A stretch of DNA of 64,000 nt from Candidatus Rokuibacteriota bacterium. Its GTDB lineage: Bacteria > Methylomirabilota > Methylomirabilia > Rokubacteriales > CSP1-6. Every line of letters begins with the position of its first letter. Positions within the stretch are counted from its first letter, which is position 1. Under the pieces are notes generated by a model that saw only the letters and a list, made by a program, of their open reading frames with translations, did not search any database and was not told where the DNA came from. The position numbers and the translations under genes were made by a program. This document shows positions 39,436 through 48,090 of this stretch, piece by piece. Location of the stretch: the NCBI GenBank assembly GCA_003221515.1, contig QHSI01000097.1:62001-126000 (forward strand). Reading direction: 5' to 3'.

Positions 39436-40056
39436 GTGCGAACACCGATCCTCGACCTCGTCCGGCCCGCGTTCCATCGTCTCTGCCGGGCCTACTTCGG
39501 CCTGAAGCTGGCGGGGGTGGAGCACATCCCCGAGAGCGGGCCCCTGATCGTCACGCCCAATCATCAGACCTATGCCGATCCCGCGCTGGTCACGATTCCC
39601 ATCCGACGCCGCGTCTACTATATGGCCTGGAGCCGGCTCTTCGAGATCCCCGTGTTCAGCTGGGCGATCCGCCGGCTGCGCGCATTTCCCGTGCAGGTCG
39701 AGTCGACGGATTCATCGGCGACGCGCGAAGCCGTGCGCCTGCTCCGAGCCGGCCACGTGCTCATGATCTTTCCGGAAGGGGAGAGGACGCACACCGGAAG
39801 CGTGGAGCGATTCAGGCTCGGCGCCTTTCGGCTGGCGGCGTCCCTCCGAGTTCCGGTCCTGCCGGTCACGATCGCGGGCGGCCACGAGTCATGGCCGCCC
39901 GGGCAGGTGTTGCCGCGCCGGGGACGGATCACGATCACGTACCATCCACCCCTCGAGCCTGATACCTCGCTCGAGTCTCACCAGGCCGCCCGCGTGCTCG
40001 CCGAGCGGGCCCGCGGTGTCATCGCCGGCACGCCGGGGGCGGCGCCGGCGCGCTGA
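39436..40056 (+). CDS. plsC: 1-acylglycerol-3-phosphate acyltransferase (PlsC family)
   Basis: 206 residues. Acyltransferase block I is NHQTYAD (NHx4D form), block II follows around YYMAWSRLFEIP, block III is FPEGERTHTG and block IV is VLPVTIAG. It makes phosphatidic acid at the membrane from lysophosphatidate. The compact size and lack of an obvious N-terminal membrane helix suggest peripheral association. Other acyltransferases of the same fold (lysophospholipid, hemolysin-type) cannot be excluded. Confidence 0.88.
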   Translation: MRTPILDLVRPAFHRLCRAYFGLKLAGVEHIPESGPLIVTPNHQTYADPALVTIPIRRRVYYMAWSRLFEIPVFSWAIRRLRAFPVQVESTDSSATREAVRLLRAGHVLMIFPEGERTHTGSVERFRLGAFRLAASLRVPVLPVTIAGGHESWPPGQVLPRRGRITITYHPPLEPDTSLESHQAARVLAERARGVIAGTPGAAPAR

Positions 40057-40079
40057 TCCCCGCGGGCCTCGGGGCGACG

Positions 40080-41294
40080 TCAGGCCCGAGGCTCGTCCAC
40101 GCGGTAGCCTGCTTCGACCAGACGCTGCTTGATCGCGTCGATCTGCTTACGGCCCGTGGTCTCGAGCGTGAGCTCGACCTCGGTCTCGCCGATCTCCGCC
40201 CGGCGTGAGAACGCGCGGTCGTGCTCGATGCGCACGATGTTTCCCCGCTCGGCTGCGATGAGCGCTGTCAGCCGGGCCAGCGCGCCCGGCTGGTCACGCA
40301 GGATCACGTCCAGGCGGACGAGGCGGCCGTCCTTGACGAGGCCGCGCTCGATGATCCGCGCGATCATCGTGACGTCGATGTTGCCGCCGGAAAGCACCAG
40401 CACGACGTTCCGGCCGGCGAGCCCGAGCTTGCGGTTCAGCAGCGCGGCCAACGGAGCCGCGCCGGCGCCCTCGACGACGGTCTTCTCGATCTCGAGCAGC
40501 AGCAAGACGGCGTTGGCCAGCTCCTCTTCCGTCACCGTGACGACCTCGTCGACCCACCGGGCGGCGAGCGACAGGGTAAGCTCGCCGACCTGGCGTACGG
40601 CGATTCCGTCGGCGATCGTCGAGGCCGGCGGCAGCGTCACGCGCGTTCCCGTCTCGAGCGCGCGCTTCATCCCCGGCAAGGCGTCGGCCTGGACGCCGAT
40701 CACCCGGACCGCGGGGCGGAGCGACTTGATCGCGAGCGCGACGCCGGCCGCGAGCCCACCACCGCCGACCGGCACGACGACCGCGTCCAGGTCGGGACGC
40801 TGCTCGAGGAGCTCGAGGCCGAGCGTGCCCTGACCGGCGACGACGCGCGCGTCGTCGAAGGGATGCACGAAAGTGAGCCCGCGCTGGTTCGCGAGCTCCC
40901 GGGCGTGGCCGTACGCTTCGTCGTAGTTGGCGCCCCACAGAATGACCTCGGCGCCGTACCGCCGCGAGGACGCCACCTTGACCAGCGGCGCCCACTCGGG
41001 CATCACGATGACGGCCGCCATTCCGAGCCGCGCGGCGTGGAACGCGACGGCCAGCCCATGGTTGCCGGCGCTGGCGGCCGCGACGCCGCGTGCCTTCGCC
41101 TCCGCTCCCAGCTGCATGAGGAGATTGGCGGCGCCGCGCTCCTTGAACGAGCCCGTCATCTGGAGGTTCTCGAGCTTCACGAAGCAGTTCGCCCCGCTGA
41201 TCGCCGAGAGGGTCTGGGAATGGGGGCAGGGCGTCTCGTAGATCGCGCCCTTGAGTCGCTGCCGTGCCGCCTCGATGTCTCCCGTCGCGACCAT
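40080..41294 (-). CDS. ilvA: Threonine ammonia-lyase with C-terminal ACT domain
   Basis: 404 residues. The PLP domain has the Schiff-base Lys in GSFKERGAANLL, SAGNHGLAVAFHA, the phosphate loop VPVGGGGLAAGVA and VLSGGNID. The C-terminal ~75 residues form an ACT domain (LVRLDVILRDQPGALARLTALIA). It deaminates threonine to 2-oxobutyrate; the single ACT domain is the TdcB-like/short IlvA layout. The isoaspartyl peptidase gene lies four bases upstream in the same direction. Confidence 0.93.
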   Translation of the reverse strand: MVATGDIEAARQRLKGAIYETPCPHSQTLSAISGANCFVKLENLQMTGSFKERGAANLLMQLGAEAKARGVAAASAGNHGLAVAFHAARLGMAAVIVMPEWAPLVKVASSRRYGAEVILWGANYDEAYGHARELANQRGLTFVHPFDDARVVAGQGTLGLELLEQRPDLDAVVVPVGGGGLAAGVALAIKSLRPAVRVIGVQADALPGMKRALETGTRVTLPPASTIADGIAVRQVGELTLSLAARWVDEVVTVTEEELANAVLLLLEIEKTVVEGAGAAPLAALLNRKLGLAGRNVVLVLSGGNIDVTMIARIIERGLVKDGRLVRLDVILRDQPGALARLTALIAAERGNIVRIEHDRAFSRRAEIGETEVELTLETTGRKQIDAIKQRLVEAGYRVDEPRA

Positions 41295-41298
41295 GGCG

Positions 41299-42210
41299 TC
41301 AGAACGGGACGCGCGGCTCGGCCAGCGTGGGCGACATGATCGCGACGGGCATCAGCGGTGTCGAGTGCGCGTAGGCGGCGCGGCCGCGCCAGTCCACCAG
41401 GATGAGCCCACCCTGGCCCCGGCCTTCCTCGACCAGGAGATCGACGGCGACCTTCGCGGCGTAGTCGGGATTGTCAGCTTCCTTCAGATAGTGGAGCGCT
41501 CGACTACCGAGCACGACGCGGACGATGGCCTCGCCGTCGCCCGTGCAGGAGACGCCACCGATCGAGCTGTCGGCATAGGTGCCAGAGCCGATCAACGCGC
41601 TGTCGCCGACACGTCCGGAATGCTTGCCGGCGGTGCCGCCGGTGGAGGTGGCGGCGGCTACGGTGCCGTGACGGTCGAGCGCGACGGCGCCGACCGTTCC
41701 CCCGTCCGCCGCAGAGCTCCGCGCGGCGAGCTGAGCGTGGCGCCGCCGCTGGCGGTCGGTGACGAGCGACTCGGCGGCGCATTCGGCGATTCCCGACGAT
41801 CTGGCGAACTGGATCGCGCCCGGGCCGACGAGCAGCACGTGACGGCGGCTTTCGAGGACACGGCGCGCGAGCGTGATCGGGTTCGCGATGCGCGTGACGG
41901 CGGCGACCGCGCCGCACTCGAGCCGGTCGCCCTCCATGATCGAGGCGTCCATCTCGACCGTGCCATCGACGGTGAGAACCGAGCCGCGGCCCGCGTTGAA
42001 GCGGGGATGGTCTTCCAGGGACCGGACGGCGCTCTCGACCGCGTCGAGGGCAGAGCCGCCGCTGGCCAGCACCTGCCAGCCCGCTTGCGCCGCGGCCCGC
42101 ACACCGTGCCGAAGCTCGTCCGGCGCATCCGACAGGTCGGCGCCGGCCCCGCCGTGGACGATGATCGTCGGAACGCGCATCGCCGGAACACGGCCGGTGG
42201 ATGACGGCAT
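41299..42210 (-). CDS. Isoaspartyl peptidase / plant-type asparaginase (Ntn hydrolase)
   Basis: About 303 residues from ATG 42210, which has GTGAGG upstream; ATG 42180 is the other option. Family marks are IIVHGGAG at the N-terminus, FNAGRGSVLT and the autocleavage site DGGTVGAVALD, whose Thr becomes the N-terminal nucleophile. GRVGDSALIGSGTYAD and CTGDGEAIVR form the substrate pocket. It hydrolyses isoAsp dipeptides and/or asparagine. Divergent from the UDG gene, with overlapping 5' regions. Confidence 0.93.
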   Translation of the reverse strand: MPSSTGRVPAMRVPTIIVHGGAGADLSDAPDELRHGVRAAAQAGWQVLASGGSALDAVESAVRSLEDHPRFNAGRGSVLTVDGTVEMDASIMEGDRLECGAVAAVTRIANPITLARRVLESRRHVLLVGPGAIQFARSSGIAECAAESLVTDRQRRRHAQLAARSSAADGGTVGAVALDRHGTVAAATSTGGTAGKHSGRVGDSALIGSGTYADSSIGGVSCTGDGEAIVRVVLGSRALHYLKEADNPDYAAKVAVDLLVEEGRGQGGLILVDWRGRAAYAHSTPLMPVAIMSPTLAEPRVPF

Positions 42211-42239
42211 CGCCCTCACCGTGTCACAATCCACGCGGA

Positions 42240-42926
42240 TTGCAAGAGCCACTCGACCATCTGAACGCCCGCATCATCCGCTGCCGACTCTGTCCTCGAC
42301 TCGTCGCGCACCGCAAGGCGGTGGCGGCGCCGCCGCCCCGCCGCTACGTCGGGCAGCACTACTGGGCGAAGCCGCTACCGGGATTCGGCGACCCACGCGC
42401 GCGACTCCTCCTCGTCGGCCTGGCGCCGGCCGCCCACGGCGGCAACCGCACCGGGAGGATGTTCACCGGCGACCGCAGCGGCGACTGGTTGTTCGACGCG
42501 CTCCACCACGCCTCGTTCGCGAGCCAGCCGACGTCCACGCACGCCGGGGACGGCCTCGAGCTGAACGACGCGTACATCACCGCGGCGATCCGGTGCGCGC
42601 CCCCCGACAACAAGCCGACGCCCACGGAGATCGCGGCGTGCGAGCCGTATCTGCTGCGCGAGCTGCGCCTCCTCTCGCGGGTCCGCGTGGTCGTCGGGCT
42701 CGGGCGCATCGGCTGGCAGGCGTACTTGAACGCGCGGCGCGCCCTCGGTACTCCGCCGCTGCGGCCCGTTCCGAAGTTCGGCCACGGCGCGCTCGCGCGG
42801 TTCGACGACGGAATCGCGCTGATCGCTTCGTATCATCCGAGCCAGCAGAATACGTTCACGGGCAAGCTGACCCGCCCGATGCTTCGAGGCGTCTTCCAGA
42901 CCGCGCGCCGGATTCTCGACGCGTAG
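42240..42926 (+). CDS. Uracil-DNA glycosylase, family 5 (UDGb type)
   Basis: 228 residues from TTG 42240 (ATG 42201 would overlap the divergent gene further). Fe-S cysteines begin at CRLCPRL. Motif 1 is GLAPAAHGGNRTGRMFTGD, where family 5 has A/G rather than the catalytic Asn/Asp of other families. Motif 3 is SYHPSQQNT. It removes uracil and related deaminated bases in repair, fitting a GC-rich genome. Fourth-cluster cysteines appear near RCAPP and CEPY. Confidence 0.92.
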   Translation: MQEPLDHLNARIIRCRLCPRLVAHRKAVAAPPPRRYVGQHYWAKPLPGFGDPRARLLLVGLAPAAHGGNRTGRMFTGDRSGDWLFDALHHASFASQPTSTHAGDGLELNDAYITAAIRCAPPDNKPTPTEIAACEPYLLRELRLLSRVRVVVGLGRIGWQAYLNARRALGTPPLRPVPKFGHGALARFDDGIALIASYHPSQQNTFTGKLTRPMLRGVFQTARRILDA

Positions 42927-42942
42927 CGAGGGTCTGGAGGCA

Positions 42943-42997
42943 CCCTACGGCTTGATCGGGCGCGAAGCGTTGGCTTGATCGGGCGCCAAGCGTAGGG
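42943..42997. repeat. Tandem 22-23 bp repeat framed by inverted ends
   Basis: GGCTTGATCGGGCGCGAAGCGT (42949-42970) and GGCTTGATCGGGCGCCAAGCGT (42972-42993) are identical but for one central base. CCCTACG at 42943 and CGTAGGG at 42991 close the element as an inverted repeat, giving an 11-bp stem with one bulge. Lies between convergent genes. Confidence 0.7.
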
Positions 42998-43000
42998 GGG

Positions 43001-43028
43001 GAAATGGGGGGCCATTTCGGGGCGCCCC
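43001..43028. terminator. Double palindrome between convergent genes
   Basis: GAAATGG-GGGG-CCATTTC (43001-43018) is followed directly by the GGGGCGCCCC palindrome (43019-43028) and TTTGATTGATT. Probably terminates the UDG gene, and on the other strand the HtrA gene. Confidence 0.6.
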
Positions 43029-43038
43029 TTTGATTGAT

Positions 43039-43935
43039 TCAATGCAACAGAATCGTCGTCAGCACGTCGCCGCCGACGAGATACTCCTCGCCCTGCACGA
43101 CGATCGACAGATTGCCACCACGCAGGCCGGCGCGGTCGGCCGGGCTACCGTCGTACACGACCTCGACGAGGTACCCCGGAGCGAGCGGGAGCTTGAGGAT
43201 CGAGGACAGTTGGCCGTCGACCTCGCGGCCCTGCAGGCCGAGCCACGGGCGGACCACGCGACCCGTCTCGCGGAGCTCGCGCAGCACCGCCTTGGCGGCG
43301 TTGATCGGCAGGGCGAAGCCGATCGAGTTCGCCTCCTCGGAGATGAACGTGTTGATGCCCACGACGGCGCCACAGCGGTCGACCAGCGGCCCGCCGGAGT
43401 TGCCGGGGTTGATCGGCGCATCCGTCTGGATCATCGGCTGCTCCGCGAGGCCAGGCAGGAGACGATTGAGCCCGCTCACGATTCCCCGCGTCATCGTTTG
43501 CTCGAGGCCGATCGGGTTTCCGATCGCCACGACTTCATCGCCCACGCGCAGCGCGCCCGAATCGCCGAGGCGCGCGGCAGGGATCGGCGACGAGGACTCG
43601 ATGCGCAGCAACGCCAGGTCGGTCACCGTGTCCATCCCCACCAGCCGGGCCGACGCGCGCGAGCCCGAGTCGAGCGTGACCGAGAGCGAGGCGGCACCGT
43701 CGACGACGTGAGCGTTGGTCAACACTTGACCGTCGCGCTCGATCACGACGCCGGAGCCGACCACGGTTTCGAACCGGCGCTGGGGCTTGGCCTTGTTGAT
43801 CTTGGTGACCTGGATCGAGACGACGGTCGGCGAGACGCGCTCGAAGAGCGCCGCGAGGGAGTCCGTGCAGGTTTGCGCGACGGCGACTCCCGGCATCAAG
43901 ATCGCCAGGAGCAGGAGGGCGGACACGCGCATCAC
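43039..43935 (-). CDS. Periplasmic HtrA/Deg-type serine protease with one PDZ
   Basis: 298 residues from GTG 43935. Signal peptide ~1-21 (ending VAVAQ). Trypsin-like domain with His in TNAHVVDGA, Asp in TDLALLRI and Ser in INPGNSGGPLVD, then one C-terminal PDZ domain (~215-298). The single PDZ resembles DegS, but with a cleavable-looking signal. Envelope protein quality control. The start is five bases after TATGAT on the minus strand. Confidence 0.94.
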   Translation of the reverse strand: MMRVSALLLLAILMPGVAVAQTCTDSLAALFERVSPTVVSIQVTKINKAKPQRRFETVVGSGVVIERDGQVLTNAHVVDGAASLSVTLDSGSRASARLVGMDTVTDLALLRIESSSPIPAARLGDSGALRVGDEVVAIGNPIGLEQTMTRGIVSGLNRLLPGLAEQPMIQTDAPINPGNSGGPLVDRCGAVVGINTFISEEANSIGFALPINAAKAVLRELRETGRVVRPWLGLQGREVDGQLSSILKLPLAPGYLVEVVYDGSPADRAGLRGGNLSIVVQGEEYLVGGDVLTTILLH

Positions 43936-43940
43936 GCAGG

Positions 43941-43946
43941 ATCATA
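43941..43946 (-). promoter_or_regulatory. -10-like TATGAT for HtrA gene
   Basis: On the minus strand TATGAT is followed by five bases and GTG 43935 (eight to the next ATG). Divergent from the TATAAT at 43977; the two boxes are 30 bp apart. Confidence 0.45.
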
Positions 43947-43976
43947 GCACTACCGGGACGGATTCGCGCCGGGCGG

Positions 43977-43982
43977 TATAAT
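43977..43982 (+). promoter_or_regulatory. TATAAT box, 6 nt before GTG 43989
   Basis: Perfect -10 hexamer with the same downstream bases (CGCC) and six-base gap as at 13981. Leaderless start for the M16 operon is likely. Confidence 0.55.
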
Positions 43983-43988
43983 CGCCCA

Positions 43989-45296
43989 GTGCGCCTCGTC
44001 ACGCCGCTTCTCCTGATCGTCGCGCTGCTGGTCCCCACGGGGGCGCACGCGGCCGACCGCGTCGTCGCCGCCACCCTCGACAACGGGCTCCGCGTGCTGT
44101 TGCTGGAGGATCACCGCAGCCCCATCGTCTCGTTCCAGGTGTGGTACCGCGTCGGCTCGCGCAACGAGCAGCGCGGCGCCACCGGGATCGCGCACTTCCT
44201 CGAGCACTTGATGTTCAAGGGGACGCCGACTCACGGACCGAAGCAGTTCGCGCGGCTCGTCGAGGAGAACGGTGGGCAGGACAACGCGTTCACCTCCCAG
44301 GACGTGACCTCGTACTTCGTCAACATCGCCGCCGACAAGCTCGACCTCGTGATCGAGCTCGAAGCCGACCGGATGCAGAGCTTGACGTTGGATCCCAAGG
44401 AGATCGCCTCGGAGCGCGAGGTCGTCATCGAGGAGCGCCGGACGCGGACCGAGGACGACCCGGGCGGATTCCTCGGCGAGGAAGTCGGCTCGATCGCGTT
44501 CAAGGCGCATCCGTACGGCTATCCGATCATTGGCTGGATGGAGGACATCAAGCGGATCACGCCCGACGAGATCCGCGCCTTCTACAAGACCTACTACGTC
44601 CCGAACAACGCGATCGTCGTGGCCGTCGGCGACTTCAAGGCGCCCGAGACGCTCGAGAAGGTCCGGCGGCGCTTCGGCCGGATTCCGCGCGGGCCCGTGC
44701 CGCCGCCCGTCGTGGCCGTCGAGCCCCCTCAGAATGGCGAGCGCCGCGTGGCGGTGAAGAAGCAAGCCGAGCTCCCGATCGTCTATCTCGCATGGCACGT
44801 GCCGAGCCAACGCTCCAACGACGCCCCCGCCCTCGAGGTGCTGTCGACGATCCTCGCCGGGGGGCGCGCGTCGCGGCTCTACCGCGACCTGGTGTACCAG
44901 CGGCAGCTCGCGCTCGAGGCGGGGGGCGACTACTCCTACTTCGCCATCGACCCCAACCTGTTCTGGTTCTGGGCGACGCCAATGCCGGGCCAGACGGCCG
45001 AGACACTCGAGAAGGAGCTGATCGCCCACATGGACCGGCTCAAGAGCGAGCCGGTCACCGAGGAGGAGCTGGCCCGGGCCAAGAACCAGATCGAGGCGGC
45101 CATGGTTTTCCAGGAAGACTCGATCCACCGCCGGGCGTCGCTCCTGGCACGCTTCGAGGTGATCGGGGGCTTCGCGCTCAAGGACAGTTTCATCGCCCGG
45201 ATCCGCGCGGTCACCGCGGTGGACCTGACGCGGGTAGCGAGCACATGGTTCGCGCCGGACAAGAAGAGCATCGGCGTCCTGCAGCCGAAGGAATGA
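43989..45296 (+). CDS. M16 zinc peptidase, catalytic subunit
   Basis: 435 residues with a short signal peptide (ending AHAA). The inverted zinc motif HFLEH is at 69-73, and the third-ligand Glu lies in the VIELEADRM region ~75 residues on. Bacterial M16B peptidases form heterodimers with a catalytically dead partner, here encoded directly downstream with a four-base overlap. Probably periplasmic; substrates are likely small or unfolded peptides. Confidence 0.94.
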   Translation: MRLVTPLLLIVALLVPTGAHAADRVVAATLDNGLRVLLLEDHRSPIVSFQVWYRVGSRNEQRGATGIAHFLEHLMFKGTPTHGPKQFARLVEENGGQDNAFTSQDVTSYFVNIAADKLDLVIELEADRMQSLTLDPKEIASEREVVIEERRTRTEDDPGGFLGEEVGSIAFKAHPYGYPIIGWMEDIKRITPDEIRAFYKTYYVPNNAIVVAVGDFKAPETLEKVRRRFGRIPRGPVPPPVVAVEPPQNGERRVAVKKQAELPIVYLAWHVPSQRSNDAPALEVLSTILAGGRASRLYRDLVYQRQLALEAGGDYSYFAIDPNLFWFWATPMPGQTAETLEKELIAHMDRLKSEPVTEEELARAKNQIEAAMVFQEDSIHRRASLLARFEVIGGFALKDSFIARIRAVTAVDLTRVASTWFAPDKKSIGVLQPKE

Positions 45297-46603
45297 CCTC
45301 ACCGCGCGTCGTCCGGCTCGTCGTCCTGCTGCTGGGCGTCCTGTCGGCCTCGACCGCCAGCGGCGCGCCGATCGCCCACCGGGAGGTGCTGCCGAACGGG
45401 ATCGTGCTGCTCGTGGCCGAGCGGCCCGCGGTGCCGATCGTCGCGGTGCGCGTTCTCAGCCGGGCCGGCGCGGCCTTCGATCCGGGCGATCGCGCCGGGC
45501 TCGCCAACCTGACCGGCGCGTTGCTCACGCGCGGAACGGCGAAGCGGACGGGTCCCGAGCTCGACTCCGCGATCGAGTTCGTGGGCGGCAGCCTCGAAGC
45601 CGGCGCCGGCCGCGACAGCATCACGGTGTCGCTGGCCGTGCAGAAGAAGGACATGGCGCTCGGCCTCGATCTCATGAGCGAGGTCGTGCTGTCGCCGACC
45701 TTCCCGCAGGCCGAGGTCGCGCGCAAGATCTCCGAGATCCGAGCGGCGATCAAGCGCTCGGACGAGGATCCGAACGCGATCGCCGGGCGCGTCCTGTCAC
45801 GGTTGGTGTTCCCCGGCCACCCCTACGGCGTGCCGGTCGAGGGGACGCAGGAGTCGGTGGGGCGTCTGACCCGGGACGACGTCGTGAAGTTCCAGCAGGA
45901 GGTCATGCGCCCCGATACGACCGTGATCGCCGTCGTGGGCGCCGTCACCGTGGCCGAAGCGCGAGGGGAGATCATCGGGCGATTCGGCGCGTGGGCCCGA
46001 CCGACATCCGCGCCGCCGTCGATCACGGAGGCGACGGCCCCGCCGGCGCCCGGCGAAGAGACGGTGAAGCGCGAGCTCACCCAGGCCACGCTCATGTTCG
46101 GCCGGCAGGCCATCAGACAGACCGATCCGGATTATTTCCCGCTGGTCGTGGCCTCCTACGTGCTCGGTGGCGGCTCGGCGTCGCGGTTGTACTCGCGCGT
46201 GCGGGAGGAGTCCGGACTGGCCTATGCCGTCTACAGCTGGGTCCAGCCCTCGAGGTACGGGTCCGCGCTGTTCGTGACCTCGCAGACGCGGACGACCGAG
46301 GCGCCGAAGGTCATCGGGATGATCCGCGAAGAGCTCGCCCGCATGACCCGCGAGCCCGTCGCCGACAAGGAGCTGGCGCTCGCCAAGCAATACCTGATCG
46401 GCAGCTTCCCGCTCCGACTGGACACCTCGGGCAAGGTCGCCGACTTCCTGGTGGCAATCGAGGACCTCGGGCTTGGACTCGACTACGCGGATCGCTACCG
46501 CGATCGAATCGGGCGCGTGACCGCGCTGGACGTCCAGCGAGTCGCGGCCAAGTTCTTCCCGCCGGCGGCCTTCAGCCGCGTCGTCGTCGGCGAGGGCAAA
46601 TGA
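45293..46603 (+). CDS. M16 peptidase, non-catalytic partner subunit
   Basis: 436 residues from ATG 45293. Signal peptide ~1-24. The M16 fold is readable (LPNGIVLLVAERPAVPIVAV, then GLANLTGALLTRGT), but the HxxEH motif is absent. The C-terminal half keeps the substrate-binding GGGSASRLYSRVREESGLAYAVYSW stretch and its R/Y pair. This is the usual partner of the active subunit upstream. Confidence 0.93.
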   Translation: MTSPRVVRLVVLLLGVLSASTASGAPIAHREVLPNGIVLLVAERPAVPIVAVRVLSRAGAAFDPGDRAGLANLTGALLTRGTAKRTGPELDSAIEFVGGSLEAGAGRDSITVSLAVQKKDMALGLDLMSEVVLSPTFPQAEVARKISEIRAAIKRSDEDPNAIAGRVLSRLVFPGHPYGVPVEGTQESVGRLTRDDVVKFQQEVMRPDTTVIAVVGAVTVAEARGEIIGRFGAWARPTSAPPSITEATAPPAPGEETVKRELTQATLMFGRQAIRQTDPDYFPLVVASYVLGGGSASRLYSRVREESGLAYAVYSWVQPSRYGSALFVTSQTRTTEAPKVIGMIREELARMTREPVADKELALAKQYLIGSFPLRLDTSGKVADFLVAIEDLGLGLDYADRYRDRIGRVTALDVQRVAAKFFPPAAFSRVVVGEGK

Positions 46604-47169
46604 TCCGCGCCGGGGCGCTGGCGCTGGCCGCGTTGCTGATCGGGCCGCCGGTCGTCGCTGCGGCGTCGTTCACGCTCGGGCCCGAGGAGCGCACCGCCGC
46701 GCTCCAGATCGGCTTGCGCTCGGTCACGCTCGACACGTTCGACGCCGAGTGGCGCGTGGCCGGCCAATCGGGCGACTCGGTCACCGTGGTCACGCCGTTT
46801 CATCGTCTCGTCCTGGCCGGCCGCCACGCCGCGTTCAAGAACCAGCGGGTCAAACACGGCGAACCCGAGAAGCTCCTGCGCGAGCAGCAGGACCGGCTCG
46901 TGATCTGGGCAAGCCTCTACGGCTCGCGAGTGGATTTCGCGCGCTTCTACGCTCCGCGGCTTCTCGTGGGTGCGCGCGAGATCGAGCCCACCTTCGTCCA
47001 GAACGAGCGGACCGCGGTGCGGACCGAGGGCGGAGGCTATCTCGCGCGCTGCGTCTACGGCTTTCCGGTGAAGGACCTGACCCCGAAGGCGAACCTGCTC
47101 CTGGTCGTCCGCGACGCCGACGGCCGCGACGTCAGCCGCTTCACGATCGACCTCGCCACGATGAGGTGA
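46600..47169 (+). CDS. Exported hypothetical protein
   Basis: 189 residues from ATG 46600 (ATGA overlap). Signal peptide ~1-22 (ending AAAS). Beta-rich mature part with a WRVAGQSGDSVTVVTPFHRLVLAGRHAAF segment split by charged loops. No known domain recognised. It is coupled to the M16 pair upstream and to a membrane protein downstream, so an envelope role is likely. Confidence 0.75.
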   Translation: MIRAGALALAALLIGPPVVAAASFTLGPEERTAALQIGLRSVTLDTFDAEWRVAGQSGDSVTVVTPFHRLVLAGRHAAFKNQRVKHGEPEKLLREQQDRLVIWASLYGSRVDFARFYAPRLLVGAREIEPTFVQNERTAVRTEGGGYLARCVYGFPVKDLTPKANLLLVVRDADGRDVSRFTIDLATMR

Positions 47170-48050
47170 GCGCGGCCCCCGCGTCGAAGCGCGCGCTGCC
47201 GGCGCACGGCTGGTTCGGTCTGGCGGTCATCGTCGGCGCCGAAATCTCTTTGATGGCCGGCGAGCCGAGCGTCGCCGGCTGGTTCACGCCGATCGTGTGG
47301 ACCGGCTACGTCCTGTTCGTGGACGCGCTGGTCCGTCGCCTCACCGGCCGCTCCTACTTGACCTCCGACCGAGGCGAGGGCGTTCTGGTGGCGCTCGCGT
47401 CGGTCGCCTGCTGGTGGCTCTTCGAGCTCTACAACGCGCCGCGCTTCTGGCGTGGCGGCGCTGAATCGGTCGGGCTCTGGTGGCAATACCACGGTCTCGA
47501 GCCGAACCTCTTCCTGCGCCGCGTCGGCTATGATTGGTCGTTCGCCACGATCTTCCCGGCGCTCTTCCTCACCGCGGCCGCCCTGCGGGCGACGATCTTC
47601 CACGGGGCGCGCGTGCGCCCCCGGCGCCTCTCGCCGAAGACCCTCGGTCTCATGACGGCGCTCGGAGCCGTGAGCGTCGTGCTACCGCTCGTCATCGTGT
47701 CCGCGTGGCTCGTCCCGCTCGTGTGGATCGGCTGGGCGCTGGTCCTCGAGCCCCTGAATGCTCGGGCCGGGCGGCCGTCGTGGCTCGCCGATCTCGGGCA
47801 CGGCGACGCGTCGCGCCTGCTCGCGCTGCTGGGCGCCGGCGCCATGTGCGGCGTTCTGTGGGAGTTCTGGAACTACTGGGCCGCGACGCGCTGGACCTAC
47901 ACGGTCCCCTATCTCGGCGGCGTCAAGGTCTTCGAGATGCCGGTGCTCGGCTATCTCGGCTTTCCACCGTTCGTGCTCGAGTGCTACGCGATGTACCACT
48001 GGCTTCGCGGGCTCGTGGCCGCCCGGAGCGCGCCGACCCCGGTGCTATAA
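47166..48050 (+). CDS. Polytopic membrane protein, unknown
   Basis: 294 residues from GTG 47166 (GTGA overlap). Seven or eight hydrophobic segments, Trp-rich, with WWLFELYNAPRFW in the third helix region and a similar WEFWNYWAATRW near the end. This suggests an internal duplication. No catalytic motif recognised. Last gene of the M16 operon. Confidence 0.75.
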   Translation: MSAAPASKRALPAHGWFGLAVIVGAEISLMAGEPSVAGWFTPIVWTGYVLFVDALVRRLTGRSYLTSDRGEGVLVALASVACWWLFELYNAPRFWRGGAESVGLWWQYHGLEPNLFLRRVGYDWSFATIFPALFLTAAALRATIFHGARVRPRRLSPKTLGLMTALGAVSVVLPLVIVSAWLVPLVWIGWALVLEPLNARAGRPSWLADLGHGDASRLLALLGAGAMCGVLWEFWNYWAATRWTYTVPYLGGVKVFEMPVLGYLGFPPFVLECYAMYHWLRGLVAARSAPTPVL

Positions 48051-48051
48051 T
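48046..48051 (+). promoter_or_regulatory. TATAAT box before quinone oxidoreductase gene
   Basis: TATAAT overlaps the stop codon of the membrane protein gene. It lies 39 bp before ATG 48091, which has its own GGGAGG, so this transcript would have a conventional leader. Confidence 0.45.
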
Positions 48052-48090
48052 CCGCGGGCATCGATCCGCGACCTCAGGGAGGATACCCGC

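Noticed and set aside
42943-42997. Two repeats resembling a CRISPR unit
   Set aside because: Only two copies with one base between them and no spacers; no cas genes nearby.
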